Below, piece after piece: positions 1 to 8,538 of a DNA stretch of 59,376 nucleotides (positions within the stretch are counted from its first letter, which is position 1; every line of letters begins with the position of its first letter). Source of the stretch: an uncultured Geobacteraceae bacterium (lineage in GTDB: Bacteria > Desulfobacterota > Desulfuromonadia > Geobacterales > Pseudopelobacteraceae); the NCBI GenBank assembly GCA_903862245.1, contig CAIOXL010000096.1, forward strand, positions 1 to 59,376. The letters run 5' to 3'. Below the pieces are notes generated by a model. The model saw nothing but the letters and a program-made list of their open reading frames with translations. It had not been told where the DNA came from and did not search any database. The position numbers were made by a program, and so were the translations under genes.

Positions 1-118
1 GTAGCGCGCGACCCACGACCTTGACCCCGCTGTCAAGCTGTTTTTTCGGGCAAAGCAACTTTTTTCAAAGATCACTACAGAAGTCTAAAGTCCAGTATTG
101 TACAGAGGAGCGGTCCCT

Positions 119-1144
119 ATGCTGAAGAGAATTTTATTGTTGGCCTGTGCACTATGCATGTTTTCTGTCGTCTGCGCCGGAGCGGCCGAAACCAAGGACA
201 TCAAGTTCAACTTTAAAAATGCCGATTCTGTTGTATTCAGCCACGATTTTCACCTGAAAAAGTATAACAACAATTGCAAGATATGCCATGATGCCATCTA
301 CAACCTGAGAAATAAAAAACGCTCCACCATGGCAGAAATGGAAAAAACCAAGTCCTGCGGTGCATGCCATAGCGGGGTTAAAGCGTTCAGTGTCGCCAGC
401 GAGACGGACTGTTCCCGCTGCCACGTCGGTAAACCGCGTGATATTGCCTATGCCGTAAAAGGCCTCGGCACCACCCAGTTCAGCCATTCACTGCATATCG
501 CTAAAACGGGGGGCGCCTGCAAAGGGTGCCACAACGGCAAAGTCATCACCGGTAAGGATAAAGCGGTGACCATGGCGGAAATGGAAAAAGGGCGCACCTG
601 CGGCGCCTGCCACAATGGCAAACGCACATTTGCCGTTACGGCAAACTGTGACCGCTGTCACAAGGGGCTTAAACCGGCAGAGGTTACCTTTGCCCTGAAA
701 GGGATAGCATCTGCGACCTTCAGCCACGCAATCCATACCCAGGCTTACAGCTGCAAAGAGTGCCATACTAAAATATTCCCGTTCAAATCAGTCGTCGGCA
801 AAAGCACCATGGATGATATGGAGAAGGGTAAATCCTGCGGCGTCTGCCATAACGGCAAGGATGCCTTTGCATCTACCGGCGATTGCGCCAAATGCCACAA
901 AGGGCTGAAACCGGGCAAGATTCTTTTCAACACATCGGCTGGTGAGGCCGCGTTCAGCCACGAGTTCCATCTCCAGTCATACAAATGCGCCGATTGCCAT
1001 ACAAAAATATTCCCCTACAAAGCCGGCGCCCTGAAAGCAACCATGGCCCAGATGGAGGCGGGAAAATCATGCGGTACCTGTCACAACAAGGGAAAAGATG
1101 CGTTCCCGGTGCAGGATGATTGCAGCAAGTGTCATAAAATGTAG
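119..1144 (+). CDS. Dodecahaem c7-type cytochrome (four tandem trihaem units)
   Basis: A 341-residue exported cytochrome. A cleavable signal peptide ends near residue 23 (VCAGAAE). The mature part is four repeats of about 75-80 residues, each with an FSHxxH-like distal histidine motif and three CxxCH haem sites, 12 in all (for example CKICH, CGACH, CSRCH in unit 1). The order is constant: site 1, a conserved segment like STMAEMEK, site 2 (CGxCH), site 3. This is the layout of the 'nanowire' c7 proteins of Geobacter built from four trihaem domains. The likely role is periplasmic electron transfer or storage. The start is the ATG at 119, because GGAG at 107-110 lies 8 bases upstream; an in-frame TTG at 98 would be an alternative. 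The gene stands alone and is followed by a terminator. Confidence 0.9.
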   Translation: MLKRILLLACALCMFSVVCAGAAETKDIKFNFKNADSVVFSHDFHLKKYNNNCKICHDAIYNLRNKKRSTMAEMEKTKSCGACHSGVKAFSVASETDCSRCHVGKPRDIAYAVKGLGTTQFSHSLHIAKTGGACKGCHNGKVITGKDKAVTMAEMEKGRTCGACHNGKRTFAVTANCDRCHKGLKPAEVTFALKGIASATFSHAIHTQAYSCKECHTKIFPFKSVVGKSTMDDMEKGKSCGVCHNGKDAFASTGDCAKCHKGLKPGKILFNTSAGEAAFSHEFHLQSYKCADCHTKIFPYKAGALKATMAQMEAGKSCGTCHNKGKDAFPVQDDCSKCHKM

Positions 1145-1188
1145 AATCCACCAGGCACGCAGTATTCTGCCCGGATAGTTGCAGATAC

Positions 1189-1228
1189 AAAAAAGGGGAG
1201 CAGACACTAGTCTACTCCTCTTTTTTTG
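1189..1228 (+). terminator. Rho-independent terminator after the dodecahaem cytochrome
   Basis: The left arm AAAAGGGGAGCAGAC (1191-1205) and a right arm starting GTC at 1210 form a stem of about 14 pairs with one mismatch. The loop is ACTA and a run of seven T follows. Confidence 0.85.
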
Positions 1229-1248
1229 TGCGTTGACTGCTCCAGGGA

Positions 1249-1269
1249 GGGGACCGGCAAGCGGTCCCC
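1249..1269. other. GC-rich 8-bp hairpin
   Basis: GGGGACCG (1249-1256) is complementary to CGGTCCCC (1262-1269) with a 5-base loop. No T-run follows, so it is probably not a terminator. It lies between the terminator of the dodecahaem gene and a possible small gene. Its function is unknown. Confidence 0.4.
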
Positions 1270-1394
1270 TGTATACTGTATTCAATTTCGTTGCTATTGT
1301 GAATGGACTTCGTGTATACAACCAATGACTTGGGCATTTCCTCCGTTTGTGCCACACAGTGGGCCGCTGCCGTGCGGCATTGAAGGGCGACACT

Positions 1395-1709
1395 ATGCAG
1401 AAACGCTCGACAGGATGCAGACAATTACTTGTTACGCAGGCGTTATTCATACTCCTGCAGGTAACTCTTGCTCTACAACACCATCAGCATTTCTCGTCAG
1501 ATCACAGCGTTAAAGACGCGCTACACTCCTTCCCCTCAATATTTCAGCTTGATCTTGGCAAACAGGATGCCCTGGCTTTTTTCCCTGCGGACTTCCTGTT
1601 ATCCCCCCCTCCATCGTTATTTACCCGTAACCGGGAAAGCGCTCAAACCCCGGTCACGGTTCTTATCACGGACCCCCCCCAGAGCCGGGCACCGCCAGCG
1701 GTCACCTGA
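1395..1709 (+). CDS. Possible small exported protein, unrecognised
   Basis: An open frame of 104 residues in an otherwise empty 656-base gap (1145-1800). It starts MQKRSTGCRQLLVTQ, followed by a hydrophobic stretch that could be a signal peptide or anchor, then LQHHQHFSSDH and a proline-rich tail ending PPQSRAPPAVT. A basic N-terminus, hydrophobic core, histidine cluster and proline-rich tail recall small proteins found beside metal-efflux genes, but I cannot assign a family. GAAGGG at 1382-1387 is a weak ribosome site. The other overlapping frames here look like noise, and this one may be too. The rest of the gap holds hairpins and no recognisable gene. Confidence 0.3.
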   Translation: MQKRSTGCRQLLVTQALFILLQVTLALQHHQHFSSDHSVKDALHSFPSIFQLDLGKQDALAFFPADFLLSPPPSLFTRNRESAQTPVTVLITDPPQSRAPPAVT

Positions 1710-1800
1710 TCGCTCTGCACCGGCGCATGCATAACAACCTGGACCCGTTTTACGGTTCTGTCTCAGGTTTAAATACAATCAATTCTGGAGGATTTCGTTT

Positions 1801-3684
1801 ATGTCTTCACCCCTTTACCGATTCATCATACTGACGTTCCTGGCAGCCATCTGGGCTTTTCCCGCTCATGCCGAGCAGGGTATGGCCATTGACCCGGCCA
1901 CCTGCCTCGGGTGCCACAGCAACAAAATGTCCATCCATGATTTTGCCGCGTCTGTCCATGGCAAAAATGCCTGCACCAGCTGCCATGTGGACATCGTTGA
2001 TCTTGCCAAGCACATGCGAAAAGAGATCAAGGTCCAAAAGGTTCAGTGCGAGCGGTGCCACAAAAAACAGAACTCAGAACATTATGCCAGTGTGCATGCC
2101 GAGAAAGGAGTCACCTGCGCCCAGTGCCATACGGATATCCATACCCATAATTACTGGAAAAATGACAAGCGCATTGCGGTCGCCAAGTGTGTCCAGTGCC
2201 ACGACAAGGAAGCGGTCTACCGGAAGTCGGTTCACGGCAAGGGTGTTGCCGCCGGCAACATGGATTCGGCCGCCTGTCACGACTGTCATAACCTCCATGC
2301 CATTGACAAGCTGGCCGGCGCAAAGGATCACAAGGGGCGGGAGTTCCATACCAAAGTCTGCCTGAAGTGCCATAGTGATGAAAAACTGATGGCCAAGAAC
2401 AAGGTCACCAACGTGGCGGTCAAATCCTACATGGAGAGCTACCACGGCAAAAACTACCGTCTCGGCTTCCCGGACAAGGTCGCCGGCTGTGCAGACTGCC
2501 ACACCGCACACTCGGTTCTGCCGAAAGCCGATCCCCAGTCCAGCATCAACCCCGCCAATATGGTGAAGCAGTGCACGCCGTGCCACCCCAGGGCGACACC
2601 GCTCTTCGCCCAGTATTATGCCCATGGCGAGATGACGGACCGCCATAATTATCCGATTCTGTACTACACGTTTGTCGCCATGACCGGCCTGCTTGTTTCC
2701 ACATTTGCTGTTTTCTGGATCCACACGCTGCTCTGGATGTTCCGCGGCTTTGTTGAAAACCGGGAGAAGGCTGACCATCTTGCCGCCGGCCTGCACGAGC
2801 ACGTTACTCCCGCAGGCACCCATCATCACGTTGTTCCCGATGCGCATAAACAGTACCGGCGCTTCAACCGGGTGCACATCTTCATGCACCTGCTCGTTAT
2901 CACCAGCTTCCTGATACTTTCAATAACCGGCCTGCCGCTGAAGTTCTGCACCCAGGCATGGGCAATAGCACTTATGAAGGTATACGGCGGTGCAGCGAAT
3001 GCCGCTCTGCTGCATCGCGTCGGTGCCGCAATCACATTCGTCTATTTCGGTATGGCTCTTGCCATGAGCATCAACTTCCTTTTCATCAGAAAGGATATCA
3101 AGGGGAATCCACTGCAGCGCCTCTTTGGCCCGGATTCACTCTGCTTCAATCTGCGAGATATCAAGGACGTGTTCTTCATGGTTAGATGGTTCCTCTTCAA
3201 AGGACCGAAACCGACTTTTGAGCGTTGGACCTACTGGGAAAAATTTGACTTCGTTGCCGTCTTCTGGGGTATGTTCGCCATCGGCGGCTCCGGCCTGATG
3301 CTCTGGTTCCCCGAATTTTTCGGTCTGTTCCTGCCGGGGTGGGCGTTTAACGTCGCCACCATCGTACACTCCGACGAAGCGCTTCTGGCCACCGGCTTCA
3401 TCTTCTCGGTGCACTTCTTCAACACCCACGGCCGCCCCGAGAAGTTCCCCATGGACTTCGTCATCTTCAACGGTCAGATCGGCAAGGAAGAGATGATTGA
3501 AGAACGTGGTGACCAGTGGAAGCGCTATGAAGAAGAGGGCATCACTGAAACATTCGCCTGCAAAAAAACCAGTGGTGTCGTGTATGACTTCCTCTTGAAA
3601 GGGTTCGGCTTCACCGCCCTCTTAATCGGCATCGGCCTGTTGCTGCTGATGATCCTGGCCCTCCTGGGAGGCGGCGGGCACTGA
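1801..3684 (+). CDS. cbcL: CbcL-like nine-haem cytochrome c fused to dihaem cytochrome b
   Basis: A 627-residue inner-membrane protein. A signal sequence (to about residue 24) is followed by a periplasmic region with nine CxxCH sites (CLGCH at 35-39, then CTSCH, CERCH, CAQCH, CVQCH, CHDCH, CLKCH, CADCH, CTPCH). A membrane half follows from about residue 285, with several helices and histidines in the style of HydC/FdnI cytochrome b, for example the segment HIFMHLLVITSF. This c-then-b fusion with nine c haems matches CbcL of Geobacter sulfurreducens, a menaquinol oxidase needed for electron transfer to low-potential acceptors. Orthology is inferred from domain layout. GGAGG lies about 12 bases before the ATG. 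The gene is monocistronic, with two terminators after it. Confidence 0.75.
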   Translation: MSSPLYRFIILTFLAAIWAFPAHAEQGMAIDPATCLGCHSNKMSIHDFAASVHGKNACTSCHVDIVDLAKHMRKEIKVQKVQCERCHKKQNSEHYASVHAEKGVTCAQCHTDIHTHNYWKNDKRIAVAKCVQCHDKEAVYRKSVHGKGVAAGNMDSAACHDCHNLHAIDKLAGAKDHKGREFHTKVCLKCHSDEKLMAKNKVTNVAVKSYMESYHGKNYRLGFPDKVAGCADCHTAHSVLPKADPQSSINPANMVKQCTPCHPRATPLFAQYYAHGEMTDRHNYPILYYTFVAMTGLLVSTFAVFWIHTLLWMFRGFVENREKADHLAAGLHEHVTPAGTHHHVVPDAHKQYRRFNRVHIFMHLLVITSFLILSITGLPLKFCTQAWAIALMKVYGGAANAALLHRVGAAITFVYFGMALAMSINFLFIRKDIKGNPLQRLFGPDSLCFNLRDIKDVFFMVRWFLFKGPKPTFERWTYWEKFDFVAVFWGMFAIGGSGLMLWFPEFFGLFLPGWAFNVATIVHSDEALLATGFIFSVHFFNTHGRPEKFPMDFVIFNGQIGKEEMIEERGDQWKRYEEEGITETFACKKTSGVVYDFLLKGFGFTALLIGIGLLLLMILALLGGGGH

Positions 3685-3700
3685 TCCGTTTGACTGAATA

Positions 3701-3727
3701 GAGAGAGGGGGTTCTCCCCCCTCTCTG
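3701..3727 (+). terminator. Strong hairpin after the CbcL-like gene
   Basis: GAGAGAGGGGG pairs with CCCCCCTCTC around the loop TTCT. There is no T-run directly after it. It is the first of two stacked hairpins. Confidence 0.6.
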
Positions 3728-3740
3728 CACTCCATGAACA

Positions 3741-3776
3741 AAAAAAGGATGCCGGTATGCGGCATCCTTTTTTTGT
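3741..3776. terminator. Bidirectional terminator
   Basis: AAAAAAGGATGCCG (3741-3754) pairs perfectly with CGGCATCCTTTTTT (3760-3773). The A-run and T-run let it stop transcription from both sides. It serves the CbcL-like gene on the plus strand and probably the converging operon that ends at 3952. The bases 3777-3951 show nothing convincing. Confidence 0.85.
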
Positions 3777-3951
3777 GAACCATACTAACTGGCTTTTTTT
3801 CCTGAAGGTTCTCTTCTCATTTAAGATTTTATACTGTGACCTCTGTACCTTGGTGAACAGCTTGCAAAAGTTGCGTTCTCAGGACAGCACGCTTTTTCCG
3901 CTCACAACCTTTTCGGCTGAACCTCCCAGATCCTGCATTTCCGGCACCGTA

Positions 3952-5775
3952 CTACTCGTTCTCTTCCACATCGTTGTCTGCTTTTGGCAATTGCTTCTGC
4001 CATTTACTCAGGGCAATTGACTCGATAGCTGCTGCCGTTCCGAAGGAGAAAATACTGAACACCAGCGGCAGCCCGTGGATGCCGAGCAGATCGTACAGAA
4101 ATACTTTTACAGCACCGACGACCGTGACCAGAACAGCGACATTGCGCAGTTCCTTGTCCCGCCGCAGGTAGGCAATCACGATAAGGACGATGACTGCACC
4201 GTTGATTAGCACCGACTGGCCTGAGCTGAAGGTATCCCGCTGCAGCTGTTGCGGGATATACTGCAGTGCCTGGGCAAGCCCGATCCTTACCATGAAGAAC
4301 CCGCTGGCCAGTCCGCCCAGCAACAGCAGGGCTGCACTCCGGTCATTGCGGTCAAAGGTGTCAAAAAGGGCTGATTTCTCCGGGGCGGGCCACCACCGGC
4401 ACCACTGGTAATGATACATCGAGATGAACGCCAGAAGCCCGGCGGGCAGCATATTAAGCGGGTCCGTCGCTCCCGGACCGTCTCCGCGCAGCATCAGCGC
4501 AAGTGCTGTACAGGCGTAAATATTCATCAGGTAGGAAGTCGCCCGCAAGCCGCCGTTCTCCCAAACGCGGGATATGATCGCCATGGTAATGGCCACCAGC
4601 GAAACCACCGGCAGCGAGATGGTATATGCACCGGTTGCCGCCGGCAGGGCCAGGGCAAGGAGCGCCCCCCCGGCAAAAGCAAAGGTGTTGGTACCGGGTG
4701 ATCCCTCAACGCCGCGGCGTGCACACCAGAACGTCATGCACAGGAGTACCACGGCACCAATCAACCCGATAACACCGAGAAGCTTCACATTCATCTGCGC
4801 TGCTCCGGCCACGTGGTTGGCGAGGGTAAAGGCCCAAAGGACGTTGAGGGTCGGCAGACTGAAGTCAAACCGTGATATTTTCCGGTCGCCGCCGCTGATG
4901 ATGCCAAACAGCGACAGAACGATAAAGCAGAGGAAGAACAGTGCCAGAACCGGAAGGAACCAGGTGACCGCAAGTTCAGGCGGGACCGCTTCTCCTTTGG
5001 GCAGCAGAATGGCCAACCTGAGGCCCCACATCTGCAGCATGAGCATCGTAACGATCAGCACCGACCAGCGGAGCCAGGAGCAGCGTTTCAATTGGGCCGC
5101 AAAGTAACCAAGCACGTTGGCGGTGAACAGCACCAGAGAGAGGTAGGGGAAGAACGGATGCGGATAATCAATCGCCGCACCGGCAAAGCACATGCCGAGC
5201 ACCCCGACCGAAATAGGGACAAACGCGTTGAAGCGGCGGCTCATGATGGCCATGGCGAAACCGGTTGCCATCAGCGTCAGATAGGCCGGCACCAGCGGAA
5301 GCGATTTGAAATGGGCATGTGTTTCCACCACTATCGAGGACATAAGCACAACGCCGCAGGCCGCAAATACCGGGGCCAGCGGACTTTCCTTGGCATACTT
5401 GTACCAGGCGAAGATCATCAGCGCCGCTGCGTATCCCATACCGATGCCTGAACCGGGCAGTTTCCCGACGAGACCGCTGTCGGTGATGGTGCGGAGGATG
5501 AGCGCAATGACCATGAGGAAGCAGACTGTGGCAAGACGCGGCAGAACCGCATTCCTGGTGGCCCAGCCGAGCACCTCTTCCGAAAGTTCGGGCATCTCCT
5601 CTTCAGCATAGACCTTGGCACGAGACGGCTCTGGCTTGGGAGCCGCTTCTGCGGCCGGAGGGACTGGCTCATCGCTGATGCGCGAACTGAGCCGGTCCAG
5701 CTGCCGTTCCAGCATTTGTATCCGGTTAGCAAGTTCCTTTTCCCGATCCTCAAGAGTATGGTCTTCCGTCGACAT
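3952..5775 (-). CDS. Polytopic membrane protein (DUF2339-like), last gene of the Cbc-type operon
   Basis: A 607-residue protein. Residues 1-45 are charged and predicted coiled coil (DREKELANRIQMLERQ), followed by a Pro/Glu/Ala linker. About 18 or more hydrophobic helices then run to the end, finishing in a short acidic tail (DNDVEENE). The layout resembles DUF2339 membrane proteins, whose function is not known. No haem, Fe-S or nucleotide motif is visible. It follows the second NrfD gene by about 100 bases, with a hairpin between, so it may be read at reduced level. AAGGAGG precedes the ATG at 5775. The family assignment rests on general architecture only. Confidence 0.65.
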   Translation of the reverse strand: MSTEDHTLEDREKELANRIQMLERQLDRLSSRISDEPVPPAAEAAPKPEPSRAKVYAEEEMPELSEEVLGWATRNAVLPRLATVCFLMVIALILRTITDSGLVGKLPGSGIGMGYAAALMIFAWYKYAKESPLAPVFAACGVVLMSSIVVETHAHFKSLPLVPAYLTLMATGFAMAIMSRRFNAFVPISVGVLGMCFAGAAIDYPHPFFPYLSLVLFTANVLGYFAAQLKRCSWLRWSVLIVTMLMLQMWGLRLAILLPKGEAVPPELAVTWFLPVLALFFLCFIVLSLFGIISGGDRKISRFDFSLPTLNVLWAFTLANHVAGAAQMNVKLLGVIGLIGAVVLLCMTFWCARRGVEGSPGTNTFAFAGGALLALALPAATGAYTISLPVVSLVAITMAIISRVWENGGLRATSYLMNIYACTALALMLRGDGPGATDPLNMLPAGLLAFISMYHYQWCRWWPAPEKSALFDTFDRNDRSAALLLLGGLASGFFMVRIGLAQALQYIPQQLQRDTFSSGQSVLINGAVIVLIVIAYLRRDKELRNVAVLVTVVGAVKVFLYDLLGIHGLPLVFSIFSFGTAAAIESIALSKWQKQLPKADNDVEENE

Positions 5776-5795
5776 GTGCGAACCTCCTTACATTA

Positions 5796-5821
5796 AAGGC
5801 CGGCTTTTTACAGCCGGCCTT
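5796..5821 (-). terminator. Intergenic hairpin inside the Cbc-type operon
   Basis: AAGGCCGGCT and AGCCGGCCTT form a perfect 10-bp stem with a 6-base loop. On the minus strand it is followed only by TTTAAT, so it may act as a partial terminator or RNA stabiliser between the NrfD gene and the DUF2339-like gene. Confidence 0.55.
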
Positions 5822-5873
5822 CTACCCGTGTTCCTGAAGTTACGTGTATCTCCGCGTGGTTGCGGGGTGCAAC

Positions 5874-7169
5874 TCAGTGCGTTGACTCTTCCTTGAGGAA
5901 AGCCGGAAGAAACTTGTTGATGAAATAGAAGAGTATAAATGGCGTCGCGATTACCGCCAGGGCTCCGCCCAGACCCTCTTTGAATGTCTCAATGCTGTGA
6001 GGGATTATGGGGAGATGGTAATCCATGAACCCGGCAAAACTGAGTGAGAATGCCTGGCCGCCGATAACGACATTGTAACGCATCATGAAAACGCCGAACA
6101 AAACCAGAACCGTGGCGATCGTAGTGCGGCGCACGGTACGACCCGGCAGCGCCATCATCAGGAACGGCAGCACATTGCCAATTCCGTACTGCATGACAAA
6201 TATTTTCACGAAGTCACGCTCCATGATGACCTCGCGCAGGATGTCCCACGATTTGACCTGGGTATAACCGCGGAAGATCAGGTCGAGGATTTCCAGGGTC
6301 AGAGCCGCCATCATGAAATAGAGCAGGTAGTTGGAGGAGAGCATGACCTCCATATGCTTAGCACCTTCAAGCTCCTCCACAGTCGGTGCGTCGCTGTCGT
6401 TAGCCCAGCGTGCCAGTTTCCGCTTGGCCAGGAATTTACGGAACTCCTGAACCACCACGTAGCAGAGAATGCAGAGTGCCACCCCGGAGACAACCGCAGA
6501 GCAGATGAAAATAACCGGCATGAGCGGCGTCATCCAGAGTGCGTTCGCCTTGACCGAACCGAAGATGAAGCCGGCATAGCCGTGGAGAAAGCAGGCTACC
6601 GGAATACCGATACCAGCCATGATCTTGCACGCCTTGTGATCTTTTTCAATGGCTTCATGACTTATATCCCACGCCCCGAGGGTCAGGGCCGTAAACACCA
6701 GGCGGCGGAATTTGTCGACCAGGCCGGGGTTCTGCTTGGCTTTCAGTTCAAGTGCTGACTGGACAAAATGCTTGCGGTAAACCAGCCAGAGTTCGGTCGC
6801 CACAATGCAGGCGTAGGTGCTGAAAACGATGCCGAAGGCGGCGATTGCCGAGGTAAAATGGGGCGTCATCATGACATGTATGCCGCGCAGCGGTTGCTGC
6901 AGGTGCATCATCAGCGGCATCATGGCGACCGGAAGCAGGGCAAAGGAGAAAACCAGCGAAAATCGAGCAATTTCTTTTAGTTTTTCCACCCCGAAGACAT
7001 GATAGAGGGACGAAAGAACGAACGCCCCGGCCACCAGGCCGGTCATAAACGGGTACATGACGATCTGGATTGACCAGTAGATGTATTCGTTCGGCAGGGT
7101 GAACAGTTCTTTGATTGTCCAGGCTTCCCCATGGACTTCCATAACGTGTTGTGCGATTTGCTCTACCAT
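5874..7169 (-). CDS. NrfD/PsrC-family quinone-binding membrane subunit, second module
   Basis: A 431-residue integral membrane protein with about ten helices, typical of the NrfD/PsrC/HybB family. These subunits bind quinone in the inner membrane and exchange electrons with a ferredoxin subunit. The family assignment comes from helix pattern and context: the gene starts 2 bases after the four-cluster ferredoxin and has AGGAGG upstream of its ATG. It is unlike the first NrfD of this operon in detail (HGYAGFIFGSVKANALW against HTVTAFLYNGLGARPFW), but the position of this central segment is shared. Probably part of a Cbc-type menaquinol:cytochrome c oxidoreductase. Confidence 0.85.
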   Translation of the reverse strand: MVEQIAQHVMEVHGEAWTIKELFTLPNEYIYWSIQIVMYPFMTGLVAGAFVLSSLYHVFGVEKLKEIARFSLVFSFALLPVAMMPLMMHLQQPLRGIHVMMTPHFTSAIAAFGIVFSTYACIVATELWLVYRKHFVQSALELKAKQNPGLVDKFRRLVFTALTLGAWDISHEAIEKDHKACKIMAGIGIPVACFLHGYAGFIFGSVKANALWMTPLMPVIFICSAVVSGVALCILCYVVVQEFRKFLAKRKLARWANDSDAPTVEELEGAKHMEVMLSSNYLLYFMMAALTLEILDLIFRGYTQVKSWDILREVIMERDFVKIFVMQYGIGNVLPFLMMALPGRTVRRTTIATVLVLFGVFMMRYNVVIGGQAFSLSFAGFMDYHLPIIPHSIETFKEGLGGALAVIATPFILFYFINKFLPAFLKEESTH

Positions 7170-7171
7170 GA

Positions 7172-7945
7172 CTAACGCACCTCCTGGGCAAGGCCGATAT
7201 AAAACGCCTGGGGCTTGGTTCCAAACTCATCCTTGAGAACCCCGACCCGCTCGTTCATGATGATCTGGGTAATCGGGTCGTTGGGGTCGTGAATGTTACC
7301 CATTCTGCGTGCACCGAAGGGGCAGGCATTGACACAGGCCGACTGAAGCCCTTTGCTGAGACGGTGGTAGCAGAAGGTGCATTTGTCGGCAACCTTCAGC
7401 ACCGGATGGAAGAAGCGGGCCGCGTAAGGACAGGCCATAATGCAGTAACCACACCCGATGCACCATTTTCGGTCGACGAGGACAACGCCGTCATCGGTCT
7501 TGTAGGTTGCTCCGACCGGGCAGACCTGGGTACAGGGTGGTGTTGTACAGTGATTGCAGAGCTTCGGCACAAAGAACGCTTTGCCGACGTTCTTGGGATC
7601 AATTTCCTTGAATTCCCCTTTGCCAAGGTCGATGCGCGACTCGGTAAAACCATTAAGCGCACCCTTGGGGCTGTCCACATACCTGCGGTCATCCTTGGTG
7701 TACACGTACCGCTCCACCCAAGTCCGGGTTACGTTGGCGTCCAGAGGGATATCATTCTCGGTTTTGCACGCCTTGACGCAGAAACCGCAGCCGGCGCACT
7801 TGTTGGTATCTACCAGAAAAGCCCACTGGATGTCGGGGTTGGCCGCCAGAACCTTTCTGGGGTCTACCAGCGTCAGGGCCGAAAGCGGTACTGAAGCGCC
7901 CGCAACGACCATTACACATTTTTTAAGAAAGTCACGTCGATCCAT
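7172..7945 (-). CDS. Tat-exported four-cluster ferredoxin subunit, second module
   Basis: A 257-residue protein starting MDRRDFLKKC, a twin-arginine signal, so it acts on the periplasmic face. It has four cysteine groups for [4Fe-4S] clusters: CAGCGFCVKAC, CNHCTTPPCTQVC, CIGCGYCIMAC and a final group CTFC...C...C. This is the NrfC/PsrB/DsrO type, which passes electrons between an NrfD-type quinone site and cytochromes. I chose the ATG at 7945 over an in-frame codon at 7996 because the Tat motif follows it directly, GGAGG lies just upstream, and it overlaps the TAA of the preceding cytochrome gene by one base (TAATG). Confidence 0.9.
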   Translation of the reverse strand: MDRRDFLKKCVMVVAGASVPLSALTLVDPRKVLAANPDIQWAFLVDTNKCAGCGFCVKACKTENDIPLDANVTRTWVERYVYTKDDRRYVDSPKGALNGFTESRIDLGKGEFKEIDPKNVGKAFFVPKLCNHCTTPPCTQVCPVGATYKTDDGVVLVDRKWCIGCGYCIMACPYAARFFHPVLKVADKCTFCYHRLSKGLQSACVNACPFGARRMGNIHDPNDPITQIIMNERVGVLKDEFGTKPQAFYIGLAQEVR

Positions 7946-8433
7946 TATTTCATATCCTCCAGTTTCGGATTGTGTGGGTTGTGGCATTTGACGCACTGCT
8001 CACCCGGGTTATGCCCCTTTGGATCAATGCCGGGGATACGTTTACGTTCACTCGTCGTATAGGGGAGGTTCGTATGGCACCTCAGACAGAGTTCCCGACT
8101 CCGGTCAATGTTCAGTTTTTCAGGCGCTTCCGGATGGTTCATAGCCGGCCCGTGGCAATCTTCACAGGGGATTATGCCGTGAAAATTTTCCGAGCGTACT
8201 TTTACCACCGCGCCGTGGCAGGCACTGCAGTACTCGTGCATTCTTTCACGACCTGTGGTGCCGTATTTTGCCGGCTGCTCTTTCCACTCCGCCTCATTGG
8301 ACAGGCGGTGGAAGGAATACATGAACCCTCGTTTTCCGGAACCGAAATCATGGGGCACGTAGAAAAAACGGAATACCAGTAACCCAACGACTAATGCAAT
8401 GACCACGTACAGCGGCCGCCAGACATGACTTTT
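7945..8433 (-). CDS. Membrane-anchored tetrahaem cytochrome c, second module
   Basis: A 162-residue protein with one N-terminal helix (YVVIALVVGLLVFRFF) that is probably uncleaved, then four CxxCH sites: CSACH, CEDCH, CLRCH, CVKCH. I prefer the GTG at 8433 (VKSHVWRP...), because AAGGAG lies 5 bases upstream and the alternative ATG at 8481 would place coding sequence inside a perfect hairpin. It is likely the cytochrome of the second cytochrome-ferredoxin-NrfD module and hands electrons to periplasmic carriers such as the PpcA-like protein. Its stop overlaps the start of the ferredoxin gene. Confidence 0.85.
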   Translation of the reverse strand, partial: KSHVWRPLYVVIALVVGLLVFRFFYVPHDFGSGKRGFMYSFHRLSNEAEWKEQPAKYGTTGRERMHEYCSACHGAVVKVRSENFHGIIPCEDCHGPAMNHPEAPEKLNIDRSRELCLRCHTNLPYTTSERKRIPGIDPKGHNPGEQCVKCHNPHNPKLEDMK

Positions 8434-8471
8434 CACTCTCTCTCCTTTTTGACGCATGATGTGTAACAGGC

Positions 8472-8507
8472 CATTGGCCAAACCTCATCCTTGGGGCTTG
8501 GCCAATG
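8472..8507 (-). other. Perfect 10-bp inverted repeat between the two redox modules
   Basis: CATTGGCCAA (8472-8481) and TTGGCCAATG (8498-8507) enclose 16 bases. It sits between the first NrfD gene and the second tetrahaem gene. There is no T-run, so it is more likely an RNA processing or stability element than a terminator. Confidence 0.5.
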
Positions 8508-8538
8508 CGAAATGACGGGACTACTTTGTCTATCAGGC

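Noticed and set aside
152-984. Several minus-strand open frames opposite the dodecahaem gene
   Set aside because: They mirror the repeated haem codons of the plus-strand gene, have no ribosome site, and their sequence is not protein-like.
1226-1513. A 95-residue plus-strand frame in the first gap
   Set aside because: It has no signal, family or ribosome site, begins inside a terminator tail, and overlaps the better candidate at 1395.
3757-4020. An 87-residue frame after the CbcL-like gene
   Set aside because: It starts inside a terminator stem and runs into the 3' end of the opposite-strand gene.
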